A stretch of DNA of 64,000 nucleotides, from contig CAJJBW010000006.1 in the NCBI GenBank assembly GCA_905182515.1, positions 1 through 64,000 on the forward strand, given 5' to 3'. The position numbers and the translations under genes are program-made. Below the pieces are notes generated by a model, which was not told where the DNA came from, did not search any database, and worked only from the letters and a program-made list of their open reading frames with translations. This document shows positions 10,258-19,232 of the stretch, one piece after another. This DNA is from an uncultured Candidatus Poseidoniales archaeon. GTDB lineage: Archaea > Thermoplasmatota > Poseidoniia > Poseidoniales > Thalassarchaeaceae. Position 1 is the first letter of the stretch, and every line of letters starts with the position of its first letter.

Positions 10258-10347
10258 ACGTCACCCTACGGATGGTGTTATTTGAATAATTGTGTGAGAT
10301 AATACTCTTACCTATTAATAATAACGTAAAACGTTCTGCGAGTATAC

Positions 10348-11157
10348 ATGAAAGGATTAGAAACTAGGTCAATTGTTAGTATTACTGACAAAACCTTCGT
10401 TAGAAAATTAGATGTCGTGTGCGTGGAATCTCCACTATCATTAATATTAAAATTTAAAGGAATTGAACATTCATTGGGCCTTTTAATGAGAACTCCGGGG
10501 GATGATCATAATCTCATTAGGGGACTTTTATATTCAGAAGGAATTATTTCTGTAGGGGCAGATATAAATGAAATTCTTACAGAAGGAGACGATTATATTG
10601 TTATACTATCTGATCATATAAATTTTAATCCGATAGAACATGCACGTAAATTGACAATGACATCATCATGTGGAATCTGCGGAAAGGATTCTATTTCAAA
10701 TTTAATACATATGCATGGGCCAACGTTATCTGAAGATATGCAAATAGATATGAGTATTATAGGCACTAGTCTGACTTCATTGCAAAATGGTCAAGAATTA
10801 TTTACTGATACAGGAGGAACACATGCATGTGCTAGGTTAGATTCAATTGGGAATTTAATATCAATCGGAGAGGACGTTGGAAGACATAATGCTATGGACA
10901 AACTTATTGGAGGGGCATTAAAAAATAATTTAGTTCCCATTAGAGAAGAAATATTAATAGTTTCTGGCAGAGCATCATTTGAATTAGTTCAAAAATCACT
11001 ACGAGCTGGATTTCCAATAATGATTGCATTAGGTGCACCAAGTACTCTGGCAGTTGATATGGCTATGGAACATGGGATGACGTTAATTGGTTTTGCCAAA
11101 GAAAACAAAATTACTGTTTTTGCTGGTTCCAACAGAATCTTGGGCCAAGAAAGATAA
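10348..11157 (+). CDS. fdhD: FdhD sulfurtransferase for molybdoenzyme maturation
   Basis: Matches FdhD, which passes sulfur from a cysteine desulfurase to the molybdenum cofactor of formate-dehydrogenase-type enzymes. The CxxC active site is seen in 'TSSCGICGKDS', followed by 'FTDTGGTHACA', 'EDVGRHNAMDKLIG' and 'SGRASFELVQKS'. Its stop TAA is directly followed by the ATG of the molybdoenzyme gene, so the two are almost certainly translated from one message. This strongly suggests the YdeP-like enzyme is its client. Confidence 0.93.
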   Translation: MKGLETRSIVSITDKTFVRKLDVVCVESPLSLILKFKGIEHSLGLLMRTPGDDHNLIRGLLYSEGIISVGADINEILTEGDDYIVILSDHINFNPIEHARKLTMTSSCGICGKDSISNLIHMHGPTLSEDMQIDMSIIGTSLTSLQNGQELFTDTGGTHACARLDSIGNLISIGEDVGRHNAMDKLIGGALKNNLVPIREEILIVSGRASFELVQKSLRAGFPIMIALGAPSTLAVDMAMEHGMTLIGFAKENKITVFAGSNRILGQER

Positions 11158-13482
11158 ATGATGAAAGAAGTGATGTATGGCATACTAGTTTCAACAGATA
11201 TGAGGGACCACGTCAGTGTAGTCACACCTTACGAAATTAAACCACCTAAAGTTACTAAATCTAAATCTGTTGCTGCCGGAATTCCTGGAGTATTAGCCTC
11301 TTTAAATCATAGTCTTGAAAATGGTCTAATTTCCACTATTTACAATCTCACAAAAGTAAATCGGTTTCATGGGTTTGATTGTCCTGGATGCGCATGGCCT
11401 GATCCAGATGACCATCGTTCTAGATTTGAATTTTGTGAAAATGGGGCAAAAGCAGTAGCTGATGAGCGTACTTCAAAAAGAGCTAATCCTATATTTTGGT
11501 CCAAATGGCCCATAGGTAAATTATCTCAAAAATCCGATCACTGGCTTAATAGTCAAGGTAGAATCACGAATCCAATGATTCTAAAAAAAGGAGAATCACA
11601 TTATGTAGAAATCAGTTGGAAGGATGCATTTCAATTAATTGGAAAGGAACTATCTGAACTAGAAAAACCTGATGATGCAATTTTTTATACCTCTGGTAGA
11701 ACAAGTAATGAGGCCGCTTTTTTATGGCAATTATTTGCTAGATGGTTTGGCACTAATAATTTACCTGATTGTTCTAACATGTGTCATGAATCATCTGGAA
11801 TCGCATTGACGGAGTCTATAGGGATTGCAAAAGGAACTGTCAAATTAGAGGATTTTAAAAAAGCAGATTTAATTATGGTCATAGGTCAAAACCCTGGGAC
11901 AAATCATCCTAGGATGCTTTCTGCATTAAGTGATGCAAAAAATAATGGATCATCTATAATGAGTATTAATCCATTAAAAGAGACTGGCATGGTTAAATTT
12001 AAACATCCTCAGAAACCATTAGATATTTTAGGAACTGGAACTGTCATATCTGATGAGCACATTTCTGTAAAAATTAATGGAGATATGGCCCTTTTCAGAG
12101 GATTTTCTAAAGTTATTTTAGAAGGCGATGCACATAATTTAAATTTTATAAGTAAATATACTAATGGATTTAAGAATTATTTAACTGAAGTTAATGATAC
12201 TACTTGGGAAGAAATAGAATTTCATTCCGGCATAGATAAATCTGAAATTATTAGACTTGGAAAAATCATATCTAATTCAAAATCTACTATTGTATGCTGG
12301 GCCATGGGATTAACTCAACATAAAAATTCAGTGTCTACAATACAAGAAATTATCAATTTTCAATTATTAGGTGGCCATATTGGAAGAGAAGGTGCTGGTA
12401 TTTGCCCTGTAAGGGGGCATTCAAATGTTCAAGGAGATAGAACGGTAGGCATCAATCATAAACCATCTAAAAAATTTCTGAAATCACTAGAAAAACATAC
12501 TGGAATAAAGGCACCAATGATCCACGGCGTAGATACAGTAGAGGCGGTTAAATTGATGAATGCCGGGAAAGAAAAAGTATTCATATCGATGGGGGGTAAT
12601 TTCTTATCTGCAATGTCAGATACAACTGTCACAGCAAAAGCATTACAATCTTGCAAATTAACAGTTCAAATTTCCACAAAACCCAATAGATCCCACTTAG
12701 TAACTGGTCAAATAGGTCTTATTTTACCTTGTCTTGGTAGAACAGAGTCAGATGTATCCATTAATGGGCAACAATTTGTCACTGTGGAAAATTCCATGGG
12801 AGTAGTTCATTCTTCCCGTGGAACCTCTAAACCAGCTAGTAAATATTTAAAATCAGAAGTCAGCATTGTGACAGGTATTGCCTTGTCGTTACAACAATAT
12901 CATTCAAATTCTAACATAAACTGGTTAAAATTTTCTGAAGATTATGATGAAATAAGGAATTTAATAGAAAAATGTATTCCAGGATTTGATGAATATAATA
13001 CTCGTGTGAGAGAGAAAGGAGGATTCTACCTCCCTAATCTTCCTAGGGATAAAACTGAATTTGAAACCTTATCTAAAAAAGCTGAGTTTATAACTCATAA
13101 AATTACCTCTAAATCTATTGAAGATAATAAATTTGTCATGATGACTATCAGATCTCATGATCAATATAATACCACTATATATGGCCTTAATGATCGCTAC
13201 AGAGGAATTTATAATGGTAGAAGAATTATAATGATGAATCTTGAAGATATGGAAAATCTAAATCTAAGTCAAATGGATCAAGTTGACATAACTTCTCATT
13301 TTAATGGTAGAGAGATTACTGCAAGAAAGTGGTTTGTAATACCTTATGAAATCCCAACAGGTAATGTCGCAACATATTTTCCAGAGTCAAATATTCTAAT
13401 ACCACTAGATAGCGTCGCTGATAAGAGTAATACTCCTACAAGTAAATCAATAAGCGTTTCAATAATTAAATCCGTATTATGA
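11158..13482 (+). CDS. YdeP-type molybdopterin oxidoreductase (formate dehydrogenase H-like)
   Basis: A 774-residue molybdopterin-guanine-dinucleotide enzyme of the FdhF/YdeP group. It shows 'GFDCPGCAWPDP' with 'FEFCENGAKA' near residue 100, 'TSGRTSNEAAFLWQ', 'CSNMCHESSGIAL' at the active-site region, 'VIGQNPGTNHPRM' and 'GAGICPVRGHSNVQG'. The C-terminal molybdopterin-binding domain contains 'TIRSHDQYNTTIYGLNDRYRG'. YdeP homologues are linked to acid tolerance or formate chemistry, but the true substrate is unsettled. No separate Fe-S electron-transfer subunit is nearby, so the electron acceptor is unknown. Confidence 0.87.
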   Translation: MMKEVMYGILVSTDMRDHVSVVTPYEIKPPKVTKSKSVAAGIPGVLASLNHSLENGLISTIYNLTKVNRFHGFDCPGCAWPDPDDHRSRFEFCENGAKAVADERTSKRANPIFWSKWPIGKLSQKSDHWLNSQGRITNPMILKKGESHYVEISWKDAFQLIGKELSELEKPDDAIFYTSGRTSNEAAFLWQLFARWFGTNNLPDCSNMCHESSGIALTESIGIAKGTVKLEDFKKADLIMVIGQNPGTNHPRMLSALSDAKNNGSSIMSINPLKETGMVKFKHPQKPLDILGTGTVISDEHISVKINGDMALFRGFSKVILEGDAHNLNFISKYTNGFKNYLTEVNDTTWEEIEFHSGIDKSEIIRLGKIISNSKSTIVCWAMGLTQHKNSVSTIQEIINFQLLGGHIGREGAGICPVRGHSNVQGDRTVGINHKPSKKFLKSLEKHTGIKAPMIHGVDTVEAVKLMNAGKEKVFISMGGNFLSAMSDTTVTAKALQSCKLTVQISTKPNRSHLVTGQIGLILPCLGRTESDVSINGQQFVTVENSMGVVHSSRGTSKPASKYLKSEVSIVTGIALSLQQYHSNSNINWLKFSEDYDEIRNLIEKCIPGFDEYNTRVREKGGFYLPNLPRDKTEFETLSKKAEFITHKITSKSIEDNKFVMMTIRSHDQYNTTIYGLNDRYRGIYNGRRIIMMNLEDMENLNLSQMDQVDITSHFNGREITARKWFVIPYEIPTGNVATYFPESNILIPLDSVADKSNTPTSKSISVSIIKSVL

Positions 13483-14772
13483 TTGGGGCATTCTTTTCTT
13501 TTGTTCCCTTAATAATATTTTACAACGATTAATTTGTGTTTTGCATAATTCAACACCATCATTTTCCAAACCTCTACTTATTGCTTGTTCGAAGCATTTT
13601 AAACCATCTTCATACAATTCTAGATATGCATATGATTGGCCCATGTTATATAATGTCCTTCCGGATAGTAAGTTAGGTGCCAATGATATAGCGGCGTGGT
13701 AGGCCAATATACTCTCTGAGTATTTATTCATATTGTAAAGTGCATCACCTCTGCCGTTTTGGCATCTTACTCTTAATTCTAATTCATCTCTAGGGCATCC
13801 TCCTATTGCCTTCTCAAAACAAGTTAAAGCATCTTCACTTTTATCCTCACTTAGAAATGTCGTACCTTTATTATACCATTCTATTGATATATTTACCCTT
13901 TCATTATCTATTTTATTTAATTCAGGACTTAAAGTATTTTTAGCTATTGATTGTTGCATAACCGAAGTTTCAACTGCATCATTCGTAATATTAACCTTAT
14001 CATTAATGACTGATTCTCTCTTCAGTGATTCAGCCCTCTGCGAACATTGAGAAGATTTCTTTTCGTATCCAGCCAAATTCAAAGATTCTGCTAATCCAAG
14101 CCAAACTTCCACTGATTGTGGTTTGTGTTCTAATATTTTTTTCCACAATTTCACCGATTCTAAATAATTTCCAGATTTTGTTAATTCTTTAGCGATATCT
14201 TCTTCTGTTTTGCCAGTATTATTACTCTCCAACAGTTCTAACAAATCATCATCAAAATTATTTAATTCCCCTGTAACATTATTTTGTATTTTATTTTCGT
14301 CCGAATCATAATCAGTTAATACTTTATATTCATTATCGATTAATTCTTCCGATTCAGATACGGGAATTGCCATCAATAACGGACCCACGTTTTTTGGTTC
14401 AATTGGACTTAAAGAATTGTTGGTAATATCTAGAAGAATTTCCATTTCTGGGTAAGTAATAGTAGCTATTTGAGCATATTCTAAGGACTTTTCCGGATTA
14501 ATTTTTTCCAAGAGAATAGCTAAATTAGCCATAGTCGGAGGGTGATTTGGTGACAATAAATTGACTCTATCAAAAGAATCGATTGCTTTCAAAATTTCAT
14601 TAATCTCGACGAGGACTACTCCTTTGCAAAACCACGCTGTTATATTTTGGTTATTATTTTCAATAACTACATCAATTAACTGTAATGAAGCATCATAATT
14701 CCCCTCAAAGAACAACTTTTGAGACTCTTTAATTAATTCTTCAGCATCTATTGCCGACTCGGACTCACCCAT
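13477..14772 (-). CDS. Tetratricopeptide repeat (TPR) protein
   Basis: About 431 residues built of TPR-like helix pairs at both ends: 'LFFEGNYDASLQLIDVVIEN', 'AWFCKGVVLVEINEILKAID' and 'PPTMANLAILLEKI' near the N terminus, and 'EWYNKGTTFLSEDKSEDALT', 'NGRGDALYNMNKYSESILAY', 'LYNMGQSYAYLELYEDGLKC' near the C terminus. A low-complexity acidic linker (about residues 140-190) joins them. Such proteins are scaffolds; the partner is unknown. The frame stays open to a TTG at 14877, but ATG 14772 is the first convincing start and avoids overlap with the divergent reductase. Its 3' end overlaps the molybdoenzyme gene by six bases. Confidence 0.75.
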   Translation of the reverse strand: MGESESAIDAEELIKESQKLFFEGNYDASLQLIDVVIENNNQNITAWFCKGVVLVEINEILKAIDSFDRVNLLSPNHPPTMANLAILLEKINPEKSLEYAQIATITYPEMEILLDITNNSLSPIEPKNVGPLLMAIPVSESEELIDNEYKVLTDYDSDENKIQNNVTGELNNFDDDLLELLESNNTGKTEEDIAKELTKSGNYLESVKLWKKILEHKPQSVEVWLGLAESLNLAGYEKKSSQCSQRAESLKRESVINDKVNITNDAVETSVMQQSIAKNTLSPELNKIDNERVNISIEWYNKGTTFLSEDKSEDALTCFEKAIGGCPRDELELRVRCQNGRGDALYNMNKYSESILAYHAAISLAPNLLSGRTLYNMGQSYAYLELYEDGLKCFEQAISRGLENDGVELCKTQINRCKILLREQKKRMPQS

Positions 14773-14864
14773 ATCCACATATAATCGTGCAACACATACC
14801 GAATAAGTATTTTCAAATATTGCATTAAGAATGGTTTGAATAATCAAACGCCCTGCCGAGGCAT

Positions 14865-15410
14865 ATGACACAACCAATACGTATCATGGGGATATGTGGA
14901 TCTTATGGTCTAGATTCTGCCAATGGGTTGATGATAGAGTTAGTATTAGAACAGTGTACAAAGTTAGGTGCTGAAGTCATAACATGGGATAACAGGGCTA
15001 ATCCATTACCTTTTGTAGGGGAAGACGGTTGCTGGGATAATGAAAACGTCAAATTATACAAAGATATGGCGAATTCTGCAGATGCATTTATACTTTCTAG
15101 TCCAGAATACCATGGGACAATGAGTGGAGTTATGAAGAACTCCTTGGATTGGTTATCATTTGATCAAACAACTGGCAAGGTTTTTGGTTTAATTAGTACA
15201 CTTGGCGGGCAAGCGAATACAACAACATTGAATCATATGAGGACATCAGTTAGATGGATACATGGTTGGGTAATCCCTGAACAACTAGTAATTGCTAATG
15301 TTAAAAGTACGTTTTCAGAAGATGGTAAAATATTGGACAGTGCACTAAATGACAGAGTAATTAAATTTTCTGAATCATTATTCAATAATACCATGAAATT
15401 ATGCAAATAG
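14865..15410 (+). CDS. NADPH-dependent FMN reductase family protein
   Basis: Flavodoxin-like fold of the NADPH-dependent FMN reductase family: 'IMGICGSYGLDSANGLMIE' is the phosphate-binding loop, and 'SSPEYHGTMSGVMKNSLDW' is the signature flavin-binding segment. Substrates in the family range from free FMN to quinones and chromate. It heads a three-gene unit with a 57-residue membrane protein (9 bp downstream) and a PqqD-like protein, so its physiological partner may be membrane-bound (inference). Confidence 0.9.
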   Translation: MTQPIRIMGICGSYGLDSANGLMIELVLEQCTKLGAEVITWDNRANPLPFVGEDGCWDNENVKLYKDMANSADAFILSSPEYHGTMSGVMKNSLDWLSFDQTTGKVFGLISTLGGQANTTTLNHMRTSVRWIHGWVIPEQLVIANVKSTFSEDGKILDSALNDRVIKFSESLFNNTMKLCK

Positions 15411-15419
15411 GTGATTTCT

Positions 15420-15593
15420 ATGCCAATATTACCTCCAGGTTCGGAGTTTTTATTACTTATTTGTGCAATATCTAGCGTAGTAACATGGTGGTCTGTAAAC
15501 ATATCAAGAAGTTTGGAGTTTGCAAAATTCTTTGCTTGGTTTGGAGTGTCTGCAATGATTTCATTATTAATTTGGATTTTAGGAAGTAATTAG
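15420..15593 (+). CDS. Small two-helix membrane protein
   Basis: A 57-residue protein with two hydrophobic segments (about 10-27 and 37-54). No family recognised. The ATG at 15420 is chosen because an AGGTGA site, fused with the stop of the preceding FMN reductase gene, lies at the usual spacing; a GTG at 15411 is less likely. Its own stop TAG is directly followed by the ATG of the PqqD-like gene. The tight coupling of all three genes suggests a common function. Confidence 0.65.
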   Translation: MPILPPGSEFLLLICAISSVVTWWSVNISRSLEFAKFFAWFGVSAMISLLIWILGSN

Positions 15594-15959
15594 ATGAAAA
15601 TACACGGTGATTTGTTACCGGTTAGATTACCTGTTTCATGGATATCAGATTCAAATAATAAGATAATAATAGAGTATGAAAAGAAATTTTCTAAATTAGA
15701 AAGATTATTATCAATAATTCTTAAATCTCCTAAAACTATCAAAAGGCCATTAGATGAAATGAATTCTGAATTATGGCTCTTGATGGATGGTAATAATGAC
15801 TTAAATAATATTATAGAAAAAATGACAAATAAATTTAATGAACAGATAATTCCGGCCGAAGATAGAATAACAGTTTCTATATTACAATTTATGGAGTTAG
15901 GATTGGTGACAATAGTAACAGATTTTGACCAAGTAAATTGGGATATTAAATTAGACTGA
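15594..15959 (+). CDS. PqqD-like protein (RiPP recognition element fold)
   Basis: The C-terminal 80 residues match the PqqD pattern: 'RPLDEMNSELWLLMDGNNDL' then 'IIEKMTNKFNE' and a final helix with 'ILQFMELGLVTIV'. PqqD domains bind leader peptides of ribosomally made, modified peptides and present them to radical SAM enzymes, but many stand-alone copies have no known partner. No radical SAM maturase or obvious precursor is adjacent. It is translationally coupled to the small membrane protein and FMN reductase upstream. Confidence 0.65.
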   Translation: MKIHGDLLPVRLPVSWISDSNNKIIIEYEKKFSKLERLLSIILKSPKTIKRPLDEMNSELWLLMDGNNDLNNIIEKMTNKFNEQIIPAEDRITVSILQFMELGLVTIVTDFDQVNWDIKLD

Positions 15960-15961
15960 CG

Positions 15962-16762
15962 TTATTCGAGGGTTTCCATCCTAATCCTTTCATCGTTTTT
16001 TGATTTATATGAGGCTGAAAAATATATTGTCATTGGAATAAATAGTAATAAGAAAAAACACCCTATTAAAGTAGCTAAACTGTAAATAGACTCTTGTACT
16101 GGATTTAACTTAAATTCTTCAATGGATACAAGTTCATGAGAAACATATTCAACATTTATTGATACGCCATCATTAGATATAATTTTCCCATCATCATATA
16201 TTTTTAATGTCCAAGTAATGGTAGATTTTTCATTATTTATTATTTTGTTTGCACCTAATTCAGCATTACTAATATTACTACTTTGTAGGTACCCAAGTCC
16301 TTCAATAGGTAAATCCAATGAAACTCTACCTCTTATAATTTGAATATTTGGGCCATTAATTTGAATAATGTGTGATGATGCTAAAGAGCATGATTCAGAA
16401 ACATCAGAAAATCCCTCATCTTCACAATTAAATATTTCTTCACCTGCTATTCCTAATAATGGAGAGTAATACCATTCAACTCCAGAAGCTTCAACAACTA
16501 ATATACTCGTGTCATTTACAACGCCTTCTATTGATATGTTGATCCAAGTGATGGCTTCACGAGAGGTAAAATACCAATTTGCCATTCCGGGGTCATTATA
16601 TTCTAAGTCAGGATTTTCCGACTCATTAGTAGTAGTATAGCCATAATATTCAGAATCCATTGTATTAGAATAAACGGCATAAGATAGTATAAGAATTAGA
16701 ACCAACCCGGTGCCAATCATGGTCCGAAGCATATTAGGATTCTTCGCTAAAGCTTTCTTCAT
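15962..16762 (-). CDS. Membrane-anchored protein with large extracytoplasmic domain, unknown function
   Basis: The protein begins with a positively charged start and a hydrophobic helix ('MIGTGLVLILILSYAVY'), followed by about 185 residues rich in Ser, Asn, Ile and acidic residues, and a second helix near the C terminus ('SIYSLATLIGCFFLLLFIPM'). The middle holds three cysteines ('FNCEDEGFSDVSESCSL') that could form an extracellular disulfide. No family recognised. The start at 16762 is favoured because a GGGGT-like site precedes it; the frame extends to 16783. Confidence 0.6.
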   Translation of the reverse strand: MKKALAKNPNMLRTMIGTGLVLILILSYAVYSNTMDSEYYGYTTTNESENPDLEYNDPGMANWYFTSREAITWINISIEGVVNDTSILVVEASGVEWYYSPLLGIAGEEIFNCEDEGFSDVSESCSLASSHIIQINGPNIQIIRGRVSLDLPIEGLGYLQSSNISNAELGANKIINNEKSTITWTLKIYDDGKIISNDGVSINVEYVSHELVSIEEFKLNPVQESIYSLATLIGCFFLLLFIPMTIYFSASYKSKNDERIRMETLE

Positions 16763-16887
16763 GATACCCCACAATAGAACCATTTATTGAAACCTTGTTT
16801 TGATGCAATTATGGAATTCAATCCCATGGTTACAGTCATCACGATTAAATAGACTCCCTAAGACGGCAGGTCAGAATAGGTGAGGCT

Positions 16888-17358
16888 TTGACAACGTACA
16901 ATGATATTCCCGCAGATATGTTAATTGAGGCATTAGCAGAGCATTTGAATACAATCAAATCTATTTCTGCACCAGAATGGGCGTCCTACGTCAAAACTGG
17001 GACTCACAGAGAAAGACCTCCAGAACAAGATAATTGGTGGGCTGTTAGATCCGCTGCTATTCTTAGAAAAGTAGCCTTCAAAGGACCAATTGGTGCAAAT
17101 CACATGGCTCAAGAATTTGGAGGTCCAAGAGATAGAGGAGTAAAACCTAACAGGGCTGCAGCAGGTTCACGTAACATTGCTAGAACTATTTTACAACAAC
17201 TTACTGAAGCGGAACTCGTAAAAAGTTCTTTAAATGCATCAGGTAGCGTAAATTCCGGAAAAATACTAACCCCAGAAGGCCATAAATTGATTAATGCAGT
17301 TGCACATTCAGTCAGGCCATTAGCAGAGGAAAAATATCCTGGACTTTCAAATTATTAA
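16888..17358 (+). CDS. rps19e: Ribosomal protein eS19
   Basis: Clear eS19: 'TTYNDIPADMLIEALAEHL', 'PEWASYVKTGTHRERPPEQ', 'WWAVRSAAILRKVAFKGPIG' and 'GSRNIARTILQQL'. It is a small-subunit protein found in archaea and eukaryotes, needed for 3' maturation of small-subunit rRNA in eukaryotes. The start is TTG with an AGGTGAG site five bases upstream, a good calibration of initiation signals in this genome. It is the first gene of a ribosomal operon with eL39, eL31 and eS17. Confidence 0.97.
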   Translation: MTTYNDIPADMLIEALAEHLNTIKSISAPEWASYVKTGTHRERPPEQDNWWAVRSAAILRKVAFKGPIGANHMAQEFGGPRDRGVKPNRAAAGSRNIARTILQQLTEAELVKSSLNASGSVNSGKILTPEGHKLINAVAHSVRPLAEEKYPGLSNY

Positions 17359-17369
17359 TAGGTGATTAA

Positions 17370-17525
17370 ATGGCTAGAGTAAAACCGTATGCTAAAAAGA
17401 AGCGTTTAATTAAGGTAACCAACCAAAATCGTCGTGTTCCAGTGTGGGTTATGCTACGCACAAATAGAAACACTAGTACACATCCTAAAAGACACATGTG
17501 GCGCAGATCTAAATTACAAAGGTGA
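17370..17525 (+). CDS. rpl39e: Ribosomal protein eL39
   Basis: A 51-residue, strongly basic protein: '[20 protein letters not shown]' then '[11 protein letters not shown]' and '[14 protein letters not shown]', the standard eL39 sequence. It lines the peptide exit tunnel of the large subunit. The ATG follows an AGGTGA site. The gene ends AGG-TGA, and those six bases also serve as the ribosome site of the eL31 gene downstream. It is short and easily overlooked. Confidence 0.97.
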   Translation: MARVKPYAKKKRLIKVTNQNRRVPVWVMLRTNRNTSTHPKRHMWRRSKLQR

Positions 17526-17530
17526 ATTAT

Positions 17531-17797
17531 ATGGCTGAAGTTAGAGAATTTATTATCCCATTGAGAGCAGCATGGACTGTTACACGCCCACACAGAGCTA
17601 ACAGAGCAATTGCTGAGATAAAGAAACATATCTCACAGCATATGAAAAAAACAGATGAAGAAAGAGTTTGGATAGACGAAGAAATTAATCAATACATATG
17701 GTCTAGAGGAGCGCAAAAACCACCTCGAAAAATAAAGGTTGTATGTACGAGAGAAGAAGGTTTCGATATGTTAGAAGTTAAATTAATGGGGGAATAA
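17531..17797 (+). CDS. rpl31e: Ribosomal protein eL31
   Basis: An 88-residue large-subunit protein near the tunnel exit: 'AEVREFIIPLRAAWTVTRPH', 'RANRAIAEIKKHISQHMK', 'WIDEEINQYIWSRGAQKPPR' and 'KIKVVCTREEGFDMLEVKL'. The ATG at 17531 is preceded by AGGTGA at the standard spacing, with the stop of eL39 inside that site. The eS17 gene begins one base after the eL31 stop. Confidence 0.97.
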   Translation: MAEVREFIIPLRAAWTVTRPHRANRAIAEIKKHISQHMKKTDEERVWIDEEINQYIWSRGAQKPPRKIKVVCTREEGFDMLEVKLMGE

Positions 17798-17798
17798 T

Positions 17799-18014
17799 AT
17801 GGGTAATATTAGGCCTTCATTTATTAAAATTAGAGCACTAAGACTTGTCGAAGATTATCCTGATAAATTCAACGGAGATTTTGAAAATAATAAACTATAT
17901 GTTTCAATGTTCACAGATCTAGGTAATTCTGAGGGTAAAGAAGTGACAAATAAAAAAATGCGTAATTGGATTGCTGGATATATCACCAGATATAAACAGC
18001 GAAGGGTTGATTGA
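17799..18014 (+). CDS. rps17e: Ribosomal protein eS17
   Basis: A 71-residue protein matching archaeal eS17: 'GNIRPSFIKIRALRLVEDYP', 'DKFNGDFENNKLYV' and the C-terminal 'KKMRNWIAGYITRYKQRR'. It is a small-subunit protein specific to archaea and eukaryotes. It is the fourth gene of the ribosomal operon, immediately after eL31. A 31 bp gap separates it from the TrmJ-like methyltransferase, which is probably co-transcribed. Confidence 0.93.
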   Translation: MGNIRPSFIKIRALRLVEDYPDKFNGDFENNKLYVSMFTDLGNSEGKEVTNKKMRNWIAGYITRYKQRRVD

Positions 18015-18045
18015 ATAACTACTCACCACGATAAAGTGAGTATCT

Positions 18046-18786
18046 ATGGGTGAAAGGCTAGATGTACCTATTCCAAAATCATGCAATAGAATCTGTATAG
18101 TATTAGTTAAACCTCAATTCGATGGCAATATTGGTGCAGTTGCTCGCTCAATGCTTAATTTTGGAATATCAGATTTAAGAATTGTGGGCAGAGAAAATAA
18201 TTGGTCTGAGGAAACACGAAATCGTGCCAAACATGCACAATCAGTGTTAGATAAATCAAATTCATTTGATTCTATTGCCCGGGCTACTCATGATTGTTCC
18301 TTAGTTGTTGGAACTTCAGGTAAAAGAGAATTTGGGAGTAAAACATCATTCAGACACTTTATTGATCCAGAAGAATTGCCAGCTAGATTGGAGAATACTG
18401 AAGGTAAAATAGCTATTATATTTGGCCCAGAAGGCATAGGTTTACTAAATGAGGAATTACATCAATGTGATTTATTCATTTCTATACCTACATGGGAAGG
18501 TTATCCGATTATGAACCTAAGTCATGCAGTTTCTGTAATTTGTTATGCGTGGTATCGTACTTTAGATCATGATATATCAGATCGGTTATTGTTGCCTGAA
18601 TTACGGACTCAATTAAAACATGAAATTAATAGATTAGTTAAATTAATGCCAGCAAAAAATCATTCTAGAAAGGGGATTGAGGAAACTCTATTCAGAGTCA
18701 TAATGAGAGGATTACCTAAAGATGACGAAATTCATAGATTATTGGGTGTCATTAAAGAGTCTGCTGATTCCTTTGAAAAGAATTAA
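18046..18786 (+). CDS. trmJ: TrmJ-like SPOUT 2'-O-methyltransferase
   Basis: SpoU-type RNA methyltransferase with the three SPOUT motifs: 'VKPQFDGNIGAVARSMLNFG', 'IAIIFGPEGIGLLNEEL' and 'SIPTWEGYPIMNLSHAVSVI'. The C-terminal helical extension (from about residue 175) is like TrmJ, which methylates position 32 of tRNA using S-adenosylmethionine. Close neighbours in the family modify other tRNA or rRNA sites, so the precise target is inferred. Its position after the ribosomal operon supports a role in translation. Confidence 0.85.
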   Translation: MGERLDVPIPKSCNRICIVLVKPQFDGNIGAVARSMLNFGISDLRIVGRENNWSEETRNRAKHAQSVLDKSNSFDSIARATHDCSLVVGTSGKREFGSKTSFRHFIDPEELPARLENTEGKIAIIFGPEGIGLLNEELHQCDLFISIPTWEGYPIMNLSHAVSVICYAWYRTLDHDISDRLLLPELRTQLKHEINRLVKLMPAKNHSRKGIEETLFRVIMRGLPKDDEIHRLLGVIKESADSFEKN

Positions 18787-19232
18787 ATTCTATAAACAGC
18801 TAATGATTTTGGAGTTTCTCTTACATGCATAGCAATTAATTTTAACTTATTTCCATATCTGGATTTAATGTAAGGATTTATTTGTTCAAATCCCCATTTA
18901 GCTAAATTTTCAGCCGTAGGAATAAAATCTAATTTTATTGTCCTATGATTTTCACCCATCAAATCTAAAGCTCTAATACACTCATCATCCCTATTATACA
19001 CAATAAAAGAATGATCTATTACGTCATGTATATATTTATTTAAGATATTTGAAACATCTGAAAAATCAATCAACATACCTTCATCTGATACACCTGGTTC
19101 AGTTACTAGGTCACCTTCAATTTCGGCCTCAAATCTATATCTATGGCCATGCATATGCCTACATTTACTTTTATGATTTGGGACTCTATGTCCGGTATCA
19201 GTCTCTACATATCTACGAATTATCGTTGGCAT
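18783..19232 (-). CDS. queD: QueD-type 6-carboxytetrahydropterin synthase
   Basis: 6-pyruvoyltetrahydropterin synthase fold. The zinc histidines are seen in 'CRHMHGHRYRFEAEIEG', with the catalytic cysteine two residues ahead of the HxHGH element, and 'GMLIDFSDVSNILNKYI' and 'DVIDHSFIV' follow. It makes 6-carboxy-tetrahydropterin from dihydroneopterin triphosphate, the second step toward preQ0. It is last in the folE-queE-queC-queD order; its ATG overlaps the stop of the queC::msrB gene (TAATG), so translation is coupled. Confidence 0.92.
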   Translation of the reverse strand: MPTIIRRYVETDTGHRVPNHKSKCRHMHGHRYRFEAEIEGDLVTEPGVSDEGMLIDFSDVSNILNKYIHDVIDHSFIVYNRDDECIRALDLMGENHRTIKLDFIPTAENLAKWGFEQINPYIKSRYGNKLKLIAMHVRETPKSLAVYRI

